From UBA6244 sp963676875 (lineage in GTDB: Bacteria; Bacteroidota; Bacteroidia; Bacteroidales; F082), in the NCBI GenBank assembly GCA_963676875.1, contig OY781436.1, forward strand, positions 2,170,001 through 2,234,000: a stretch of 64,000 nucleotides of DNA. Direction: 5' to 3'. Shown here piece by piece: positions 17,163-26,307 of this stretch. How positions within the stretch are numbered: the stretch's first letter is position 1; each line of letters starts with the position of its first letter. The notes beneath the pieces were generated by a model. It searched no databases and was not told where the DNA came from. It saw only the letters and a program-made list of their open reading frames with translations. The position numbers were made by a program, and so were the translations under genes.

Positions 17163-18269
17163 TTATTGGTTGTCGAGTTGTTGTAAAGCAAAGGTATAAG
17201 CCCCCAAAGCAATGGCATGACTGGCGCCAATTTTGGAAATGCCTACCCCTGTGCGCGGCATGCTGTCGAAAGCAAGGGTACGGGTATTCCCCGGAATTTT
17301 CAACTGCTCAATTTTTCCCAAGGCAAATGATTGTAGTTGATTGGGGTCTTCCAGGTTGAACACCTTGAAGGAGAGACGATCGTTGGGTGTGCCTGTAAAA
17401 TGGTGGTAACTACGATTGATCTCTGCAAACATTGCGGGAGAAAACAAATTCCACGCGGCAGTAATCCCACCACCGAGAACCACAATACCATCAATGAGGG
17501 TGAGAATATTACAAATGGAACTTCCCAAGGCCTCACCAAATACCTGATAGGTGGTTTGTGCTGCCAATTGGTCTCCCTCTTTAATTCCCGAAGCAATATC
17601 TGCCACATCTTTGGGCATTAATGTTTCTGAAAAGGGCAAACCCGCTTCTTCTGCATACATCCGTTGAATGGCCCGGGTGCTGATACTTTCTTCGGCATTC
17701 CAATGCGCATTAAACTTGTTTAAACTGTTGTGAACTTCTGCACCACAAGAACTGTCGCCAATAATGAGGGTATTATTCAGGACGATGCCGCCACCAAAAC
17801 CGGTTCCAAGGGTTAATCCAATGAGGTTTTGGTATTGTTTAATTCCACCCAGATCTTTTATTTTGCGGTTGATGTCGGGGAGAAATCCTGAAAGTGCTTC
17901 ACCATAGGCAAACAAATTTCCGTCGTTGTTGATAAACACAGGCAAATTAAACATGTCTTCGAGTAACGGCCCTAAAGGTGTATTTTCGTTAAACGCCCTG
18001 AAATTGGGCAGGTTACCAATAATTCCCAAGGCATAGTCGGCCGGTCCTGGGAAGGCAAAACTAATGGCGTCGGCTTTCCCGTTCAGGGCTTTCAAAGCTT
18101 TTGAAAAACCCAGCACAATGTTTCCCAGACAATTTTCCAGGTTGTGTGCCTCCGACGGAAGCTGAATGGGATCAATGATGGCCCGGTTGCTTTGAATGGC
18201 TGAGAATACAAAATTGGTTCCTCCGGCATCTAGGGTGAGTATAATTCGTTTATCCGTATTAGGGTTCAT
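17163..18269 (-). CDS. ROK family sugar kinase, probable mannokinase
   Basis: This 368-residue cytoplasmic protein has the ROK phosphate-binding start LTLDAGGTNFVF, the central LTLGTGFGGGIVLN and the later VVLGGGITAAW. ROK kinases phosphorylate hexoses or N-acylhexosamines. The usual ROK zinc motif is not clear here; only SSCGAEVHN lies in that region. In this operon, between an MFS porter and a mannose-6-phosphate isomerase, phosphorylation of mannose is the most economical assignment, although glucokinase or fructokinase activity cannot be excluded. The gene begins four bases from the MFS gene's stop codon. Confidence 0.85.
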   Translation of the reverse strand: MNPNTDKRIILTLDAGGTNFVFSAIQSNRAIIDPIQLPSEAHNLENCLGNIVLGFSKALKALNGKADAISFAFPGPADYALGIIGNLPNFRAFNENTPLGPLLEDMFNLPVFINNDGNLFAYGEALSGFLPDINRKIKDLGGIKQYQNLIGLTLGTGFGGGIVLNNTLIIGDSSCGAEVHNSLNKFNAHWNAEESISTRAIQRMYAEEAGLPFSETLMPKDVADIASGIKEGDQLAAQTTYQVFGEALGSSICNILTLIDGIVVLGGGITAAWNLFSPAMFAEINRSYHHFTGTPNDRLSFKVFNLEDPNQLQSFALGKIEQLKIPGNTRTLAFDSMPRTGVGISKIGASHAIALGAYTFALQQLDNQ

Positions 18270-18273
18270 TGGT

Positions 18274-19422
18274 TTAGTGTTTAATAACGTAATATGAAGC
18301 GTATGTGATGTACAATATACAGAATATCAGCACGTAAATGGCTGCTACAAAACCGAATAAATCGCTTAACAAACCAATCACCGGAGGAATAATGGCCCCT
18401 CCGCTGACTGCCAAAATAATCAATCCGGAAAGTTCGTTGGCGTAAGCCGGTTTTTGTTCCACGATAAGGGCAAACATAATGGGGAAAACATTGGAAAAAC
18501 CAAATCCTGCAACGAAAATCAAGATGCGGGTAAGCAACAGGTTTTCTGAAAAGATAATGCCGATTAATCCGGCCAAAGCCAACAAGGTACTGACCACCAT
18601 AAAAACTTTGATGTTGATTTTTCGCAGGAGCAATGCACCAATAAATCTTCCCGACATCAAGGAAGCAAAATAGATAACGATGCCCATGCTGGCTGATTCG
18701 AGGCTAATGCCAAATTTGGCAGTAAGGAAAGTGGCAATATTGGTGTTCATGGCCACATCAAACCCTACCATAAAAAAGATAGCCAGAATAGTGATGAAGA
18801 TGTATTTGTTTTTCAACAAGGCAAAGGCACTTTTAAAAGTTGCCGGAGCTTTCTCCAGTTTTGATTCGTCGATTTTAACGGCACTTAGCCACCAGGCAGA
18901 CAAAAGTGAAATAGCTGCAAAAACAGGAAAAACCAGCTTCCAATTGTTGAAGTACAAAGCCAATCCGGCAGTAACAATGGGTCCTAACATGCTGGCAATG
19001 GCTTTCACGAGTTGCGACAAACTCAGGTTGGCAGCTTTAGAGCCCTCCGGCGAAATGTCGATCAATAATGGGTTGGCCGATACTTGCAAGATGGTGTTAC
19101 CAATGCCCAACAGGGCGAATCCCAACAGGGCGGTGGGTAAGGTATAATACACAAACGGAATCAACAAGCCTAGCCCGGTGAGTATCATTCCTATATTAAC
19201 GGTCAGCTTTTTTCCTTTGCGGTCCTGAAATATTCCGGTGGGAATGGACATGAGTGCAAACCATATAAAAACCATAAAGGGAATAAGTTGAGCCATTTTA
19301 TCCGACAGGTTAAAATCCTGTTTTACATATCCGGTGGCTACGCCTACCAGATCAACAAATCCCATAACAAAAAAGGAAAAGATGACAGGCAGGAAAATTT
19401 TTACGGAAGTTTTTTGTTTCAT
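18274..19422 (-). CDS. MFS sugar transporter, FucP-like
   Basis: The 382-residue protein has 12 hydrophobic segments and MFS features such as PTGIFQDRKGKKLTVNIGM in the loop after helix 2. Its closest style is the FucP/GluP sugar:proton symporter branch, common in Bacteroidota glycan loci. It should carry the monosaccharide released in the periplasm, here probably mannose, across the inner membrane. It lies between a kinase and an isomerase gene, with four and 12 bases of spacing. Confidence 0.88.
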   Translation of the reverse strand: MKQKTSVKIFLPVIFSFFVMGFVDLVGVATGYVKQDFNLSDKMAQLIPFMVFIWFALMSIPTGIFQDRKGKKLTVNIGMILTGLGLLIPFVYYTLPTALLGFALLGIGNTILQVSANPLLIDISPEGSKAANLSLSQLVKAIASMLGPIVTAGLALYFNNWKLVFPVFAAISLLSAWWLSAVKIDESKLEKAPATFKSAFALLKNKYIFITILAIFFMVGFDVAMNTNIATFLTAKFGISLESASMGIVIYFASLMSGRFIGALLLRKINIKVFMVVSTLLALAGLIGIIFSENLLLTRILIFVAGFGFSNVFPIMFALIVEQKPAYANELSGLIILAVSGGAIIPPVIGLLSDLFGFVAAIYVLIFCILYITYASYYVIKH

Positions 19423-19434
19423 GGTGGTTGAAAA

Positions 19435-21189
19435 TTAGGTTCTTACAAAGGCTTTAATGGTGCCACATTTTTTTCCGAGAGATTCTCCATGGGGAGAAAT
19501 GATGATGGATCCGGCTGCTGCCGGAATGATAAAGGTTTCGGCATAATGAAACACCATGGGCTCAAAGGCTCCGGTGGCGCTTTCTACCAGTATTTCACGT
19601 CCTTCAACTACGTTAAAAACCTGAACACCATCGCGTTGGGCATGATAAACGGGTTTTGAAAACCAGTGACGTCGGGTTTCAATAAATTCCCGTTCGTGAA
19701 GTCCGGTTTGTTCGCTTTCCCAACCATCTCCTCCGGCCAGAAATTGAACTTTATTGATCAGGTTCTCCTTGGTCCATTCAGTGGTTCTGTTCCATTGAAT
19801 GACGTTTTTCCCGTGCTCGATGTTGATGGGGCGGGGTTTTCCATCCAACCCCAAACGCTCCCAATCCCAAAGTTTAAAGGTAAAAATATAGGGTGTAGAA
19901 CTGATTTCTAATACCATGCCATTGGTTCCAGAACAATGCACAGTGCCGGCTGGAATAAGAAAGTGATCGTGTTTTCTGGCAGGCCATTTTTCTACATATT
20001 GCTCATCCGGAAACCGATGTCCGGTGGCTTGGGCCTTTTTTAAATCGGCAATCATTTGGTCTCCGTCTATTCCCTCTTTCAGTCCCAGATAAACCACAGC
20101 ATCTTCCTCGGCATCCAGCAAATAATAGCTTTCGTCCTGGGTATAATGCATGCCGAATTTTTCCTGAATATATTCGGTGGTGGGGTGCACTTGCAAGCTC
20201 AGGTTCCCTCCTTTGATGGTGTCGAGAAAATCGAAACGGATGGGAAACTCGTCGCCAAAACGGGCATGCACCGGATCGCCCAGCAAAGCCACAGGTTCGT
20301 AAAAAACCACGTTAATTGACGGAAGTTCAAACCTGACGTCGCCAAACCCTAAAAACAAGCTGTTTTCTTCAGGTACGCAATTGAAGCACCAGGCGTAGTT
20401 TTCCATATCGGGGTCAAGACCACATACCTCTTTCATCCATTGACCTCCCCAGGGGCCGGCATCAAAATACGGAACCACACTAAAAGGCTGGTGAGCTGCC
20501 TGGGTAAGTCCTTCACGAACCAGATTTCCGGAGAGCATTTTTGGTTGATCAGGGGTGTTGGTATCCAGCACAAAATCCCAATGAGCCATCAGTTTTTTCT
20601 TATGACGATCGAGTACCCGCCAGTCCACAAAAAAGCTTCTTTTGTATTGTTTTTCGAATGAGTCTGTTTGGTTAGAAATCCCAAGATTACTGATTTCGTT
20701 GCGCCGCATACGCAGTTGAATTTCCCAACGAGCCATGTCGGCATATACCAGAATTTTGGGTTCGTCAGTCAATAGTGAGGCACCAATACCAAAAAGGATT
20801 ATGAGTCCTTCCGTGATATCAGCAATCTGGGCTTTCACCTGATTGATTTTATCCTGATCGAAAAACTGAATTAAATTAAGGCGGGTCATGTAACCAAAAA
20901 TCCGGTCTTCGGTAACATCTTGCTGTGTTAACTGGCGTATTTCCTGTTCAGGAAGCAAACACGAATTGGCCATGAATACCTTTTCGGGATGAAGAAACAA
21001 CTGCATTGATTTCAGCAGTTCGTACTCAAAAGTTCCTTGATAGCAATCAATGACCAGAATTGTTTTTGCCGACTTCTTTGCATGAATGGCTTGCTTTAGT
21101 TCATGGGCAATGGCTTCCCAGCCTACCATACATTCGTCCTCCGTTTTTCGGATTCGGACAACAGGATATTTATTAAAATTTGATTTCAA
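19435..21189 (-). CDS. Long class I mannose-6-phosphate isomerase with extra N-terminal domain
   Basis: The 584-residue protein carries a type I phosphomannose isomerase module from about residue 270: GDEFPIRFDFLDTIKGG, then LSLQVHP near 330 with the zinc-binding Gln and His, DESYY as likely Glu ligand, and IPAGTVHCSG near 415 with the last His. It would interconvert mannose-6-phosphate and fructose-6-phosphate. Residues 1 to about 250 are an additional domain that looks like a kinase fold without an intact P-loop (ILVIDCYQGTFEYELL), with YKRSFFVDWRVLDRHKK. Single-domain enzymes have about 320-400 residues. The N-terminal role is unknown. Confidence 0.85.
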   Translation of the reverse strand: MKSNFNKYPVVRIRKTEDECMVGWEAIAHELKQAIHAKKSAKTILVIDCYQGTFEYELLKSMQLFLHPEKVFMANSCLLPEQEIRQLTQQDVTEDRIFGYMTRLNLIQFFDQDKINQVKAQIADITEGLIILFGIGASLLTDEPKILVYADMARWEIQLRMRRNEISNLGISNQTDSFEKQYKRSFFVDWRVLDRHKKKLMAHWDFVLDTNTPDQPKMLSGNLVREGLTQAAHQPFSVVPYFDAGPWGGQWMKEVCGLDPDMENYAWCFNCVPEENSLFLGFGDVRFELPSINVVFYEPVALLGDPVHARFGDEFPIRFDFLDTIKGGNLSLQVHPTTEYIQEKFGMHYTQDESYYLLDAEEDAVVYLGLKEGIDGDQMIADLKKAQATGHRFPDEQYVEKWPARKHDHFLIPAGTVHCSGTNGMVLEISSTPYIFTFKLWDWERLGLDGKPRPINIEHGKNVIQWNRTTEWTKENLINKVQFLAGGDGWESEQTGLHEREFIETRRHWFSKPVYHAQRDGVQVFNVVEGREILVESATGAFEPMVFHYAETFIIPAAAGSIIISPHGESLGKKCGTIKAFVRT

Positions 21190-21232
21190 TCGTAGCAGCT
21201 TTAGTTAATAATTGTATCCAAAAAAACCTGAT

Positions 21233-22678
21233 TTATTGATAATTTGGATTTTGAGTCAAGTTTTTGTTGTTGTCGAGTTCGCGTTGTGGAATGGGAAATA
21301 CATAGTTATATGCCTGAGGGTTGGCTTTGTCGCCTTTAGCTCGTTTTACATATTCAATAAGGTTGTTTGTGCGCACCAAATCGTACCAACGGATACCCTC
21401 ATTCACAAATTCCACGCGCCGTTCATGCAATACAGCCAATCGAAATTCTTCCTGCGAAAGACCTTGTAAGTCAGGCAACACATCCGGATTTCCATTTCGT
21501 GCCCTAGCCCGAACCTCGTTGATTGCAGCATAGGCTTCGGCAGTTGGACCATTGATTTCGTTGACCGCTTCCGCATATATTAACAATACTTCCGAGTAGC
21601 GCATGATATCAAAATTAGAACCACATTGAGCCGTTTCATCCGAATCATATGCATCCTGATCCCAGTGTTTGAAAATATGAGGATCGAAGCTGTCGTACCA
21701 ATAATGATCGAAAAAAGTGGCTTCCTTTCGAAAATCTCCTTCTTCGAAACTGTTGAGCAGATCTTCGGTGGGCAACATAATTTCTACCCCTGCATTAAAA
21801 ACTCCTTGGATGTAAGGCAAACCACTGATTACAATTTGATTGTTTTGGCTGGGAATGCCAGAATAAAACTGAGCAGCAAAAATTGATTCTTTACCGTTTC
21901 GATGGGCATCTTTAAAATTATCGGTATAGTCGTCCCAAAGACCATAAACACCCAGCTCCATTACCTTTTGGCTTGCTTCGGCGGCTTCAGACCAATGCTG
22001 GAGGGTAAGCTGAACCTTGGCCAACATGCCCAAAGCGGCTCCCTTTGTGGCACGACCTTTATCGGTAGAGGTATAATATACTTTTGGACAACCTTCTGAA
22101 GCTACGGTAAAATCTTCTATAATCTGGTTGTAAACCAATGATTTATCGGTGCGTTCCACATACAATTCTTCATCTGTCAGATCGGACGAGATTGGTTGAA
22201 CTATCAATGGAACATCGCCAAAAAGCCTGACCAGGTTAAAGTAGAACAACCCGCGCAAAAATCGTGCTTCACCAAGAATCTGTAATTTCTTTGCCGAATC
22301 CATCTCAATGTCAGGCACCTTTTCAAGTACAATATTGGCTCTTGAAATGCCCAGATACGATCCTTGCCAGATTCCTTCCAGGTAGGTATTGGTGGATTGC
22401 AAAGTGTATTGGTTGAACTGATGAATGTTGGGGTCGTTTAAATCTTCGCGGGCGTTACAATCGTCGGATCCCACATCCTGAATAAGCCATAAATAGCTGT
22501 TGTACTGATTTACAGAAGTGAGCAGACTGTAGGTAGCATTGATGGCACTAATGGCATCGGCTTCGGTCTGGTAAAAGTTATCGTAATATATTTGGTGAGG
22601 TTCAACTTCCAGTTCTTTGGTACACGACCATCCCAAAATCAAAGCAAGCAATAAGGTGATAATAAATGTCTTTTTCAT
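21233..22678 (-). CDS. RagB/SusD family glycan-binding lipoprotein
   Basis: SusD-like proteins cap the SusC transporter at the cell surface and bind the oligosaccharide. The 481-residue protein starts with a lipoprotein signal ending in LGWSC, followed by ELEVEPHQIYYDNFYQTEADA, ILGEARFLRGLFYFNLVRLFGDVPL in the TPR-like core, and the typical C-terminal NYVFPIPQRELDNNKNLTQNPNY. It follows susC with 10 bases between the genes, as usual for these pairs. Confidence 0.96.
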   Translation of the reverse strand: MKKTFIITLLLALILGWSCTKELEVEPHQIYYDNFYQTEADAISAINATYSLLTSVNQYNSYLWLIQDVGSDDCNAREDLNDPNIHQFNQYTLQSTNTYLEGIWQGSYLGISRANIVLEKVPDIEMDSAKKLQILGEARFLRGLFYFNLVRLFGDVPLIVQPISSDLTDEELYVERTDKSLVYNQIIEDFTVASEGCPKVYYTSTDKGRATKGAALGMLAKVQLTLQHWSEAAEASQKVMELGVYGLWDDYTDNFKDAHRNGKESIFAAQFYSGIPSQNNQIVISGLPYIQGVFNAGVEIMLPTEDLLNSFEEGDFRKEATFFDHYWYDSFDPHIFKHWDQDAYDSDETAQCGSNFDIMRYSEVLLIYAEAVNEINGPTAEAYAAINEVRARARNGNPDVLPDLQGLSQEEFRLAVLHERRVEFVNEGIRWYDLVRTNNLIEYVKRAKGDKANPQAYNYVFPIPQRELDNNKNLTQNPNYQ

Positions 22679-22688
22679 TGTGGTAGGA

Positions 22689-25600
22689 TTATATGTTCAT
22701 GATGATGCCCAGAATATATGATTTGGCAGAGGGATAACCGCCATAATCGTAGCCCATTCGGGTGTTGTCGAAGCCGAAACGACTTACTTCAGGATCGAAT
22801 CCGGTATATTTGGTAAAGGTGAAAAGGTTTTCACCGGTAAAATAAATACGGGCATTGTCAATTTTCATTGCCGACATCCACCTGACGGGCAGGTTGTACG
22901 ACAATGTGATGGTTTTCACACGTATATAGGAGCCATCTTCCAGGTAGCGATCCGACATTTTTAGGTAGTCGGCGTTGCGGTTGGCTCTGGCGTATTCATT
23001 GCTGGGATTTTCCGGAGTCCACCTGTCCAGCATGTTGATGGAAGCGTTGGAAAGACCGTTGCCCGATTCCAATTCAAAGCGATTGGAGTTAAGAATTTGA
23101 TTTCCATACTGACCTTGAACAAACACATCCAATGATAGATTGCCGTAGGAAAAATTATTGTTCATCCCCCAATAGAATTTGGGAAGCGCGTGTCCAAGAA
23201 TCTTCCTGTCGTTGGCGTCAATTACACCGTCGTTATTCTGATCGATGTATTTAAAATCTCCGGGTTGATTGCCGTATTTGGCTGCTTCGGCTGCCTCATC
23301 CGATTGCCAGATGCCGTCAGATTCAAGGCCAAAAAATGTGCCCATTTGTTCACCTTCCTGAATGATGGCCCAACTTCCAATTTTAAGTTTGTAAGTGTCG
23401 TTGTCCACGTACATGGTTTTGCCTCCCAAATCAAGAATACGGTTGTTGTTAAACGAAATATTAAAATCGGTGTTCCATTTGAAACTGTTTACCAAATTGG
23501 CTGTTCGAAGACTAAATTCAAATCCGGAATTTTTCATACTTCCAATATTTTCAAGATATACGGGATATCCTGAAGTGTATGGAATTTCGGAATTGTATAG
23601 CATATCGATGGTTTTTTTGTAATAATAGTCGGTGGTAAAAGCAATACGGCTATCAAAAAAACCCATGTCGATACCCACATCAAACTGGTTGGTGGTTTCC
23701 CATTTTAAGTTGTCGTTGCCGGGCACATTGGGTGCAAAACCTGATGCTGGGGATCCACCATTAAAATAATAATCGGTACCCGCAATGGTTCTGATATAGG
23801 CGTAATCTGAAATCCGATCGTTACCACTTTTCCCATAACTCACCCGAAATTTTAAATCCGAGAAAATGTTGGTACTTTTAATAAAATCCTCTTGTATCAA
23901 TCGCCAGGCCAGCGCCACTGAGGGGAAAAAAGCATAGCGGTTATTACTTCCAAATCTTGAAGAGCCGTCAACCCTGCCGGTAAGGGTAAGTAAGTATTTT
24001 TCTTTGAGATTATAATTTACCCTGCCCAGATAGGAAACAATGGCCGATTCGGCAGAAGAAGAATAAATACTGGGCATGTCTTCGGCGTTTTCAATGCCAT
24101 AATAGCCCAGAATGTCGTTGGGAAAATTGGTGGCAATATCAATAAAGCTTCGGCTTTTATTTTTTTGAAAGGTGAATCCTGCCACAGCATTTAACTGATG
24201 GATATCTCCGAATTTTTTGTTGTAGCTCAGCGTGTTTTCGGTTAGCAATGTTTGTAAATCAGTGGTGGCAAAACGGGCCTGACCATCATTAAATGAACCC
24301 GAATAAACCGTTCGCGGGGTGTACATATCCTGAGTTTGGTGATAAATATCTGTGGCCAAACTGGTTTTAAATTTTAAATCCTGGACGATCTCGTACTCAA
24401 GGTACACATTTCCCAACAGTCGGTTGATGTTGCTCACCGCATCCACTGTTCGGGTCACTGCCACGGGGTTGTCGAGCCATGCATCTGCATTGGGATCGGT
24501 AAGGGTGTAGTTTCCATCGGTATCAAAAACCGGCAATACCGGATTGAAAGTAAGTGCCGTATTTACAACTCCCGGAAAAAAACCTCCGGGAGTGTCTGTT
24601 GGAACTGTATTACTTTTGGTTTTGTTGTATCCCATGGAGGTACCCAACTTTAATTTTTTGTTTATCTGCCTATCGAGGCTTACCCTGAAACTGTATCGGG
24701 CAAAATCAGAACCCTCAATAATTCCGTCCTGCAAAAAATAATCACCACTCACCGAATACTGGGTTTTTTCACTACCACCGGAAAAGGACAACTGGTAATT
24801 TTGAACCGGTGCATCGCGGAAAATCTCCTCTTGCCAGTCTGTTCCTTTGCCCAAACTTTCAGGGTCAGGATATAGTGGGGTGTATTCTTCCGGATTGGCA
24901 TTGAAACCGGCTTCGTCGTATAATTTAGCGAATTGGGTTGCATTCATTACCTCCACACTCGAAGCTTTTTGTTGCAGACCTACATAGGCACTAAAACTGA
25001 TTTTATCTCCTCCTTTTTTACCTTTCTTGGTAGTAATAATCACAACGCCGTTGGCTCCACGTGCTCCGTAAATGGCCGTTGCTGAGGCATCTTTGAGGAT
25101 TTCCATCGATTCAATATCGTTGGGATTGATGGAACTCAACCCGTTTTCTGCCGGGCCACCTATCCACGAAAAGTTTTGTTGACTTTCCATCAACACCCCA
25201 TCTATCACATACAACGGTTCGCTGCCAGCCATAATGGAGTTTCCTCCCCGAATTTTTACCGAAGTTGCTCCGCCCGGCTGGCCCGAAAGTGACGTTACCT
25301 GGACGCCCGATACCCGACCCTGAAGTTTTTTATCGAAAGAAGTGGCAGGCGTTTCGGCCAACTTCTCCATGTTTACCGATGCCACAGCTCCCGTAAGGTC
25401 GCTTCTTTTTACCGATCCGTAACCAATAACCACCACCTCATCAAGACCAATGTTATCGCTTTCCATACTTACATTGACAACCGTAGAAGAACCCAGTTCT
25501 ATTGATTCGGTACGCATGCCCATAAAACTAAACTCCAATACTTTTACTTCTGGGTTGATTGTCAAACTATATTGGCCGTTGATATCGGTCACCGTACCTT

Positions 25601-25751
25601 GGGTGGTTCCTTTGGCCAAAATGGCAACTCCGGGAATGGTGCTGCCGTCTGAATTATCGGTTACTGTGCCCGTGATGGTTCGTTGTTGACTCAGCAATTG
25701 GAAGCCGGCCATCAGGCAGAACATCAAAATTAATAATCTCCTTTTTTCCAT
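22689..25751 (-). CDS. SusC/RagA TonB-linked outer-membrane transporter
   Basis: This 1020-residue outer-membrane transporter imports oligosaccharides using TonB energy. After the signal peptide (to about LLSQQ) comes a carboxypeptidase-regulatory-like domain (ITGTVTDNSDGSTIPGV, residues about 25-105), then the plug with the SusC signature DEVVVIGYGSVKRSDLTGAV and ATAIYGARGANGVVIITTKK, and a large beta-barrel to the C-terminus. No N-terminal anti-sigma-interacting STN domain is seen, consistent with control by the GntR protein instead of an ECF system. It heads the operon, with a promoter box and a palindrome upstream. Confidence 0.97.
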   Translation of the reverse strand: MEKRRLLILMFCLMAGFQLLSQQRTITGTVTDNSDGSTIPGVAILAKGTTQGTVTDINGQYSLTINPEVKVLEFSFMGMRTESIELGSSTVVNVSMESDNIGLDEVVVIGYGSVKRSDLTGAVASVNMEKLAETPATSFDKKLQGRVSGVQVTSLSGQPGGATSVKIRGGNSIMAGSEPLYVIDGVLMESQQNFSWIGGPAENGLSSINPNDIESMEILKDASATAIYGARGANGVVIITTKKGKKGGDKISFSAYVGLQQKASSVEVMNATQFAKLYDEAGFNANPEEYTPLYPDPESLGKGTDWQEEIFRDAPVQNYQLSFSGGSEKTQYSVSGDYFLQDGIIEGSDFARYSFRVSLDRQINKKLKLGTSMGYNKTKSNTVPTDTPGGFFPGVVNTALTFNPVLPVFDTDGNYTLTDPNADAWLDNPVAVTRTVDAVSNINRLLGNVYLEYEIVQDLKFKTSLATDIYHQTQDMYTPRTVYSGSFNDGQARFATTDLQTLLTENTLSYNKKFGDIHQLNAVAGFTFQKNKSRSFIDIATNFPNDILGYYGIENAEDMPSIYSSSAESAIVSYLGRVNYNLKEKYLLTLTGRVDGSSRFGSNNRYAFFPSVALAWRLIQEDFIKSTNIFSDLKFRVSYGKSGNDRISDYAYIRTIAGTDYYFNGGSPASGFAPNVPGNDNLKWETTNQFDVGIDMGFFDSRIAFTTDYYYKKTIDMLYNSEIPYTSGYPVYLENIGSMKNSGFEFSLRTANLVNSFKWNTDFNISFNNNRILDLGGKTMYVDNDTYKLKIGSWAIIQEGEQMGTFFGLESDGIWQSDEAAEAAKYGNQPGDFKYIDQNNDGVIDANDRKILGHALPKFYWGMNNNFSYGNLSLDVFVQGQYGNQILNSNRFELESGNGLSNASINMLDRWTPENPSNEYARANRNADYLKMSDRYLEDGSYIRVKTITLSYNLPVRWMSAMKIDNARIYFTGENLFTFTKYTGFDPEVSRFGFDNTRMGYDYGGYPSAKSYILGIIMNI

Positions 25752-25799
25752 TTTTGTTGGTTATTGGTGTTGTTTCGATGATCGAAATCAATATGAAAA

Positions 25800-25807
25800 C
25801 AAATTTA
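25800..25807 (-). promoter_or_regulatory. -7 promoter box TAAATTTG of the susC operon
   Basis: On the minus strand TAAATTTG matches TAnnTTTG, 48 bases before the susC ATG. The palindrome at 25822-25837 lies 14 bases upstream, in the -30 region, so a bound protein would compete with RNA polymerase. Confidence 0.6.
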
Positions 25808-25821
25808 TTGGCATAATGTAC

Positions 25822-25837
25822 ATATGTATGAACATAC
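25822..25837. promoter_or_regulatory. Putative GntR operator, site 2
   Basis: The 15-base word ATATGTATGAACATA is identical to that at 9123-9137. GTATG and CATAC give a perfect inverted repeat with an AA spacer, and TATGT/ACATA a second with a four-base spacer. Finding it only in front of the two divergent arms of the mannose locus makes it a strong candidate operator for the GntR protein at 11478. Confidence 0.6.
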
Positions 25838-25926
25838 TAACAATGGAACAAAAGTAATCATAATTTTTATGTAAGCTAAAAAAATGAAAGAATTTACGAC
25901 AAGGATTGAAAAAATTGAAAGAAAAC

Positions 25927-25960
25927 AAAAAAAGCCCGATCACATCGATCAGGCTTTTTT
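25927..25960. terminator. Bidirectional intrinsic terminator
   Basis: AAAAAAAGCCCGAT and ATCAGGCTTTTTT form a hairpin with one C/A mismatch around a seven-base loop. It has A- and T-runs at both ends and can act in both directions. On the minus strand it would end the transcript of the TPR-CHAT gene before the susC promoter. Confidence 0.85.
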
Positions 25961-26078
25961 ATACCAACTATAAATTGAAGTTAGCACTACGCTGTTTATG
26001 TATAATGCCGATATAGAATTGAAGAGGTTTCAGGAGCGAAGCGAACTTAAAGCTCATTTCAATTCATAATCGGTATTA
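25960..26078. repeat. 119-bp interspersed hairpin element, copy 1
   Basis: The element begins TATACCAACTATAAATTG and ends AATTCATAATCGGTATTA. It matches the copy at 56753-56871 at 116 of 119 positions with no gaps. The ends form imperfect inverted repeats (ATACCAACTATAAATTGAA against ATACCGATTATGAATTGAA on the other strand), and an internal segment at about 26002-26023 repeats the same motif. This is MITE- or REP-like, without coding capacity. The remaining 229 bases to the CHAT gene show nothing else I recognise. Confidence 0.85.
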
Positions 26079-26307
26079 GTCCATTTTAAAATCGCCCTTG
26101 CAATGCCCCCGAGGAGATAATTTCTGAACTGTTGTTGACATTTTTATTTTTCCATGATGATGAAAAGGAACAATGGACAATATGGACCTTGCAAAAAGTC
26201 ATAAAATCACCTTTCTCAAACCATTATTCAGGGTTAATTTATTGAATAAATTTTGTGCAATAAATTGCAGGAGGATAACGATTGTAAAGTATTTTGCTGA
26301 AAATAAA

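Noticed and set aside
22691..22700. Third possible GntR operator, ATATGTTCAT at the end of susC
   Set aside because: Only one half of the palindrome is present and the bases encode the last residues of SusC, so coding explains it.
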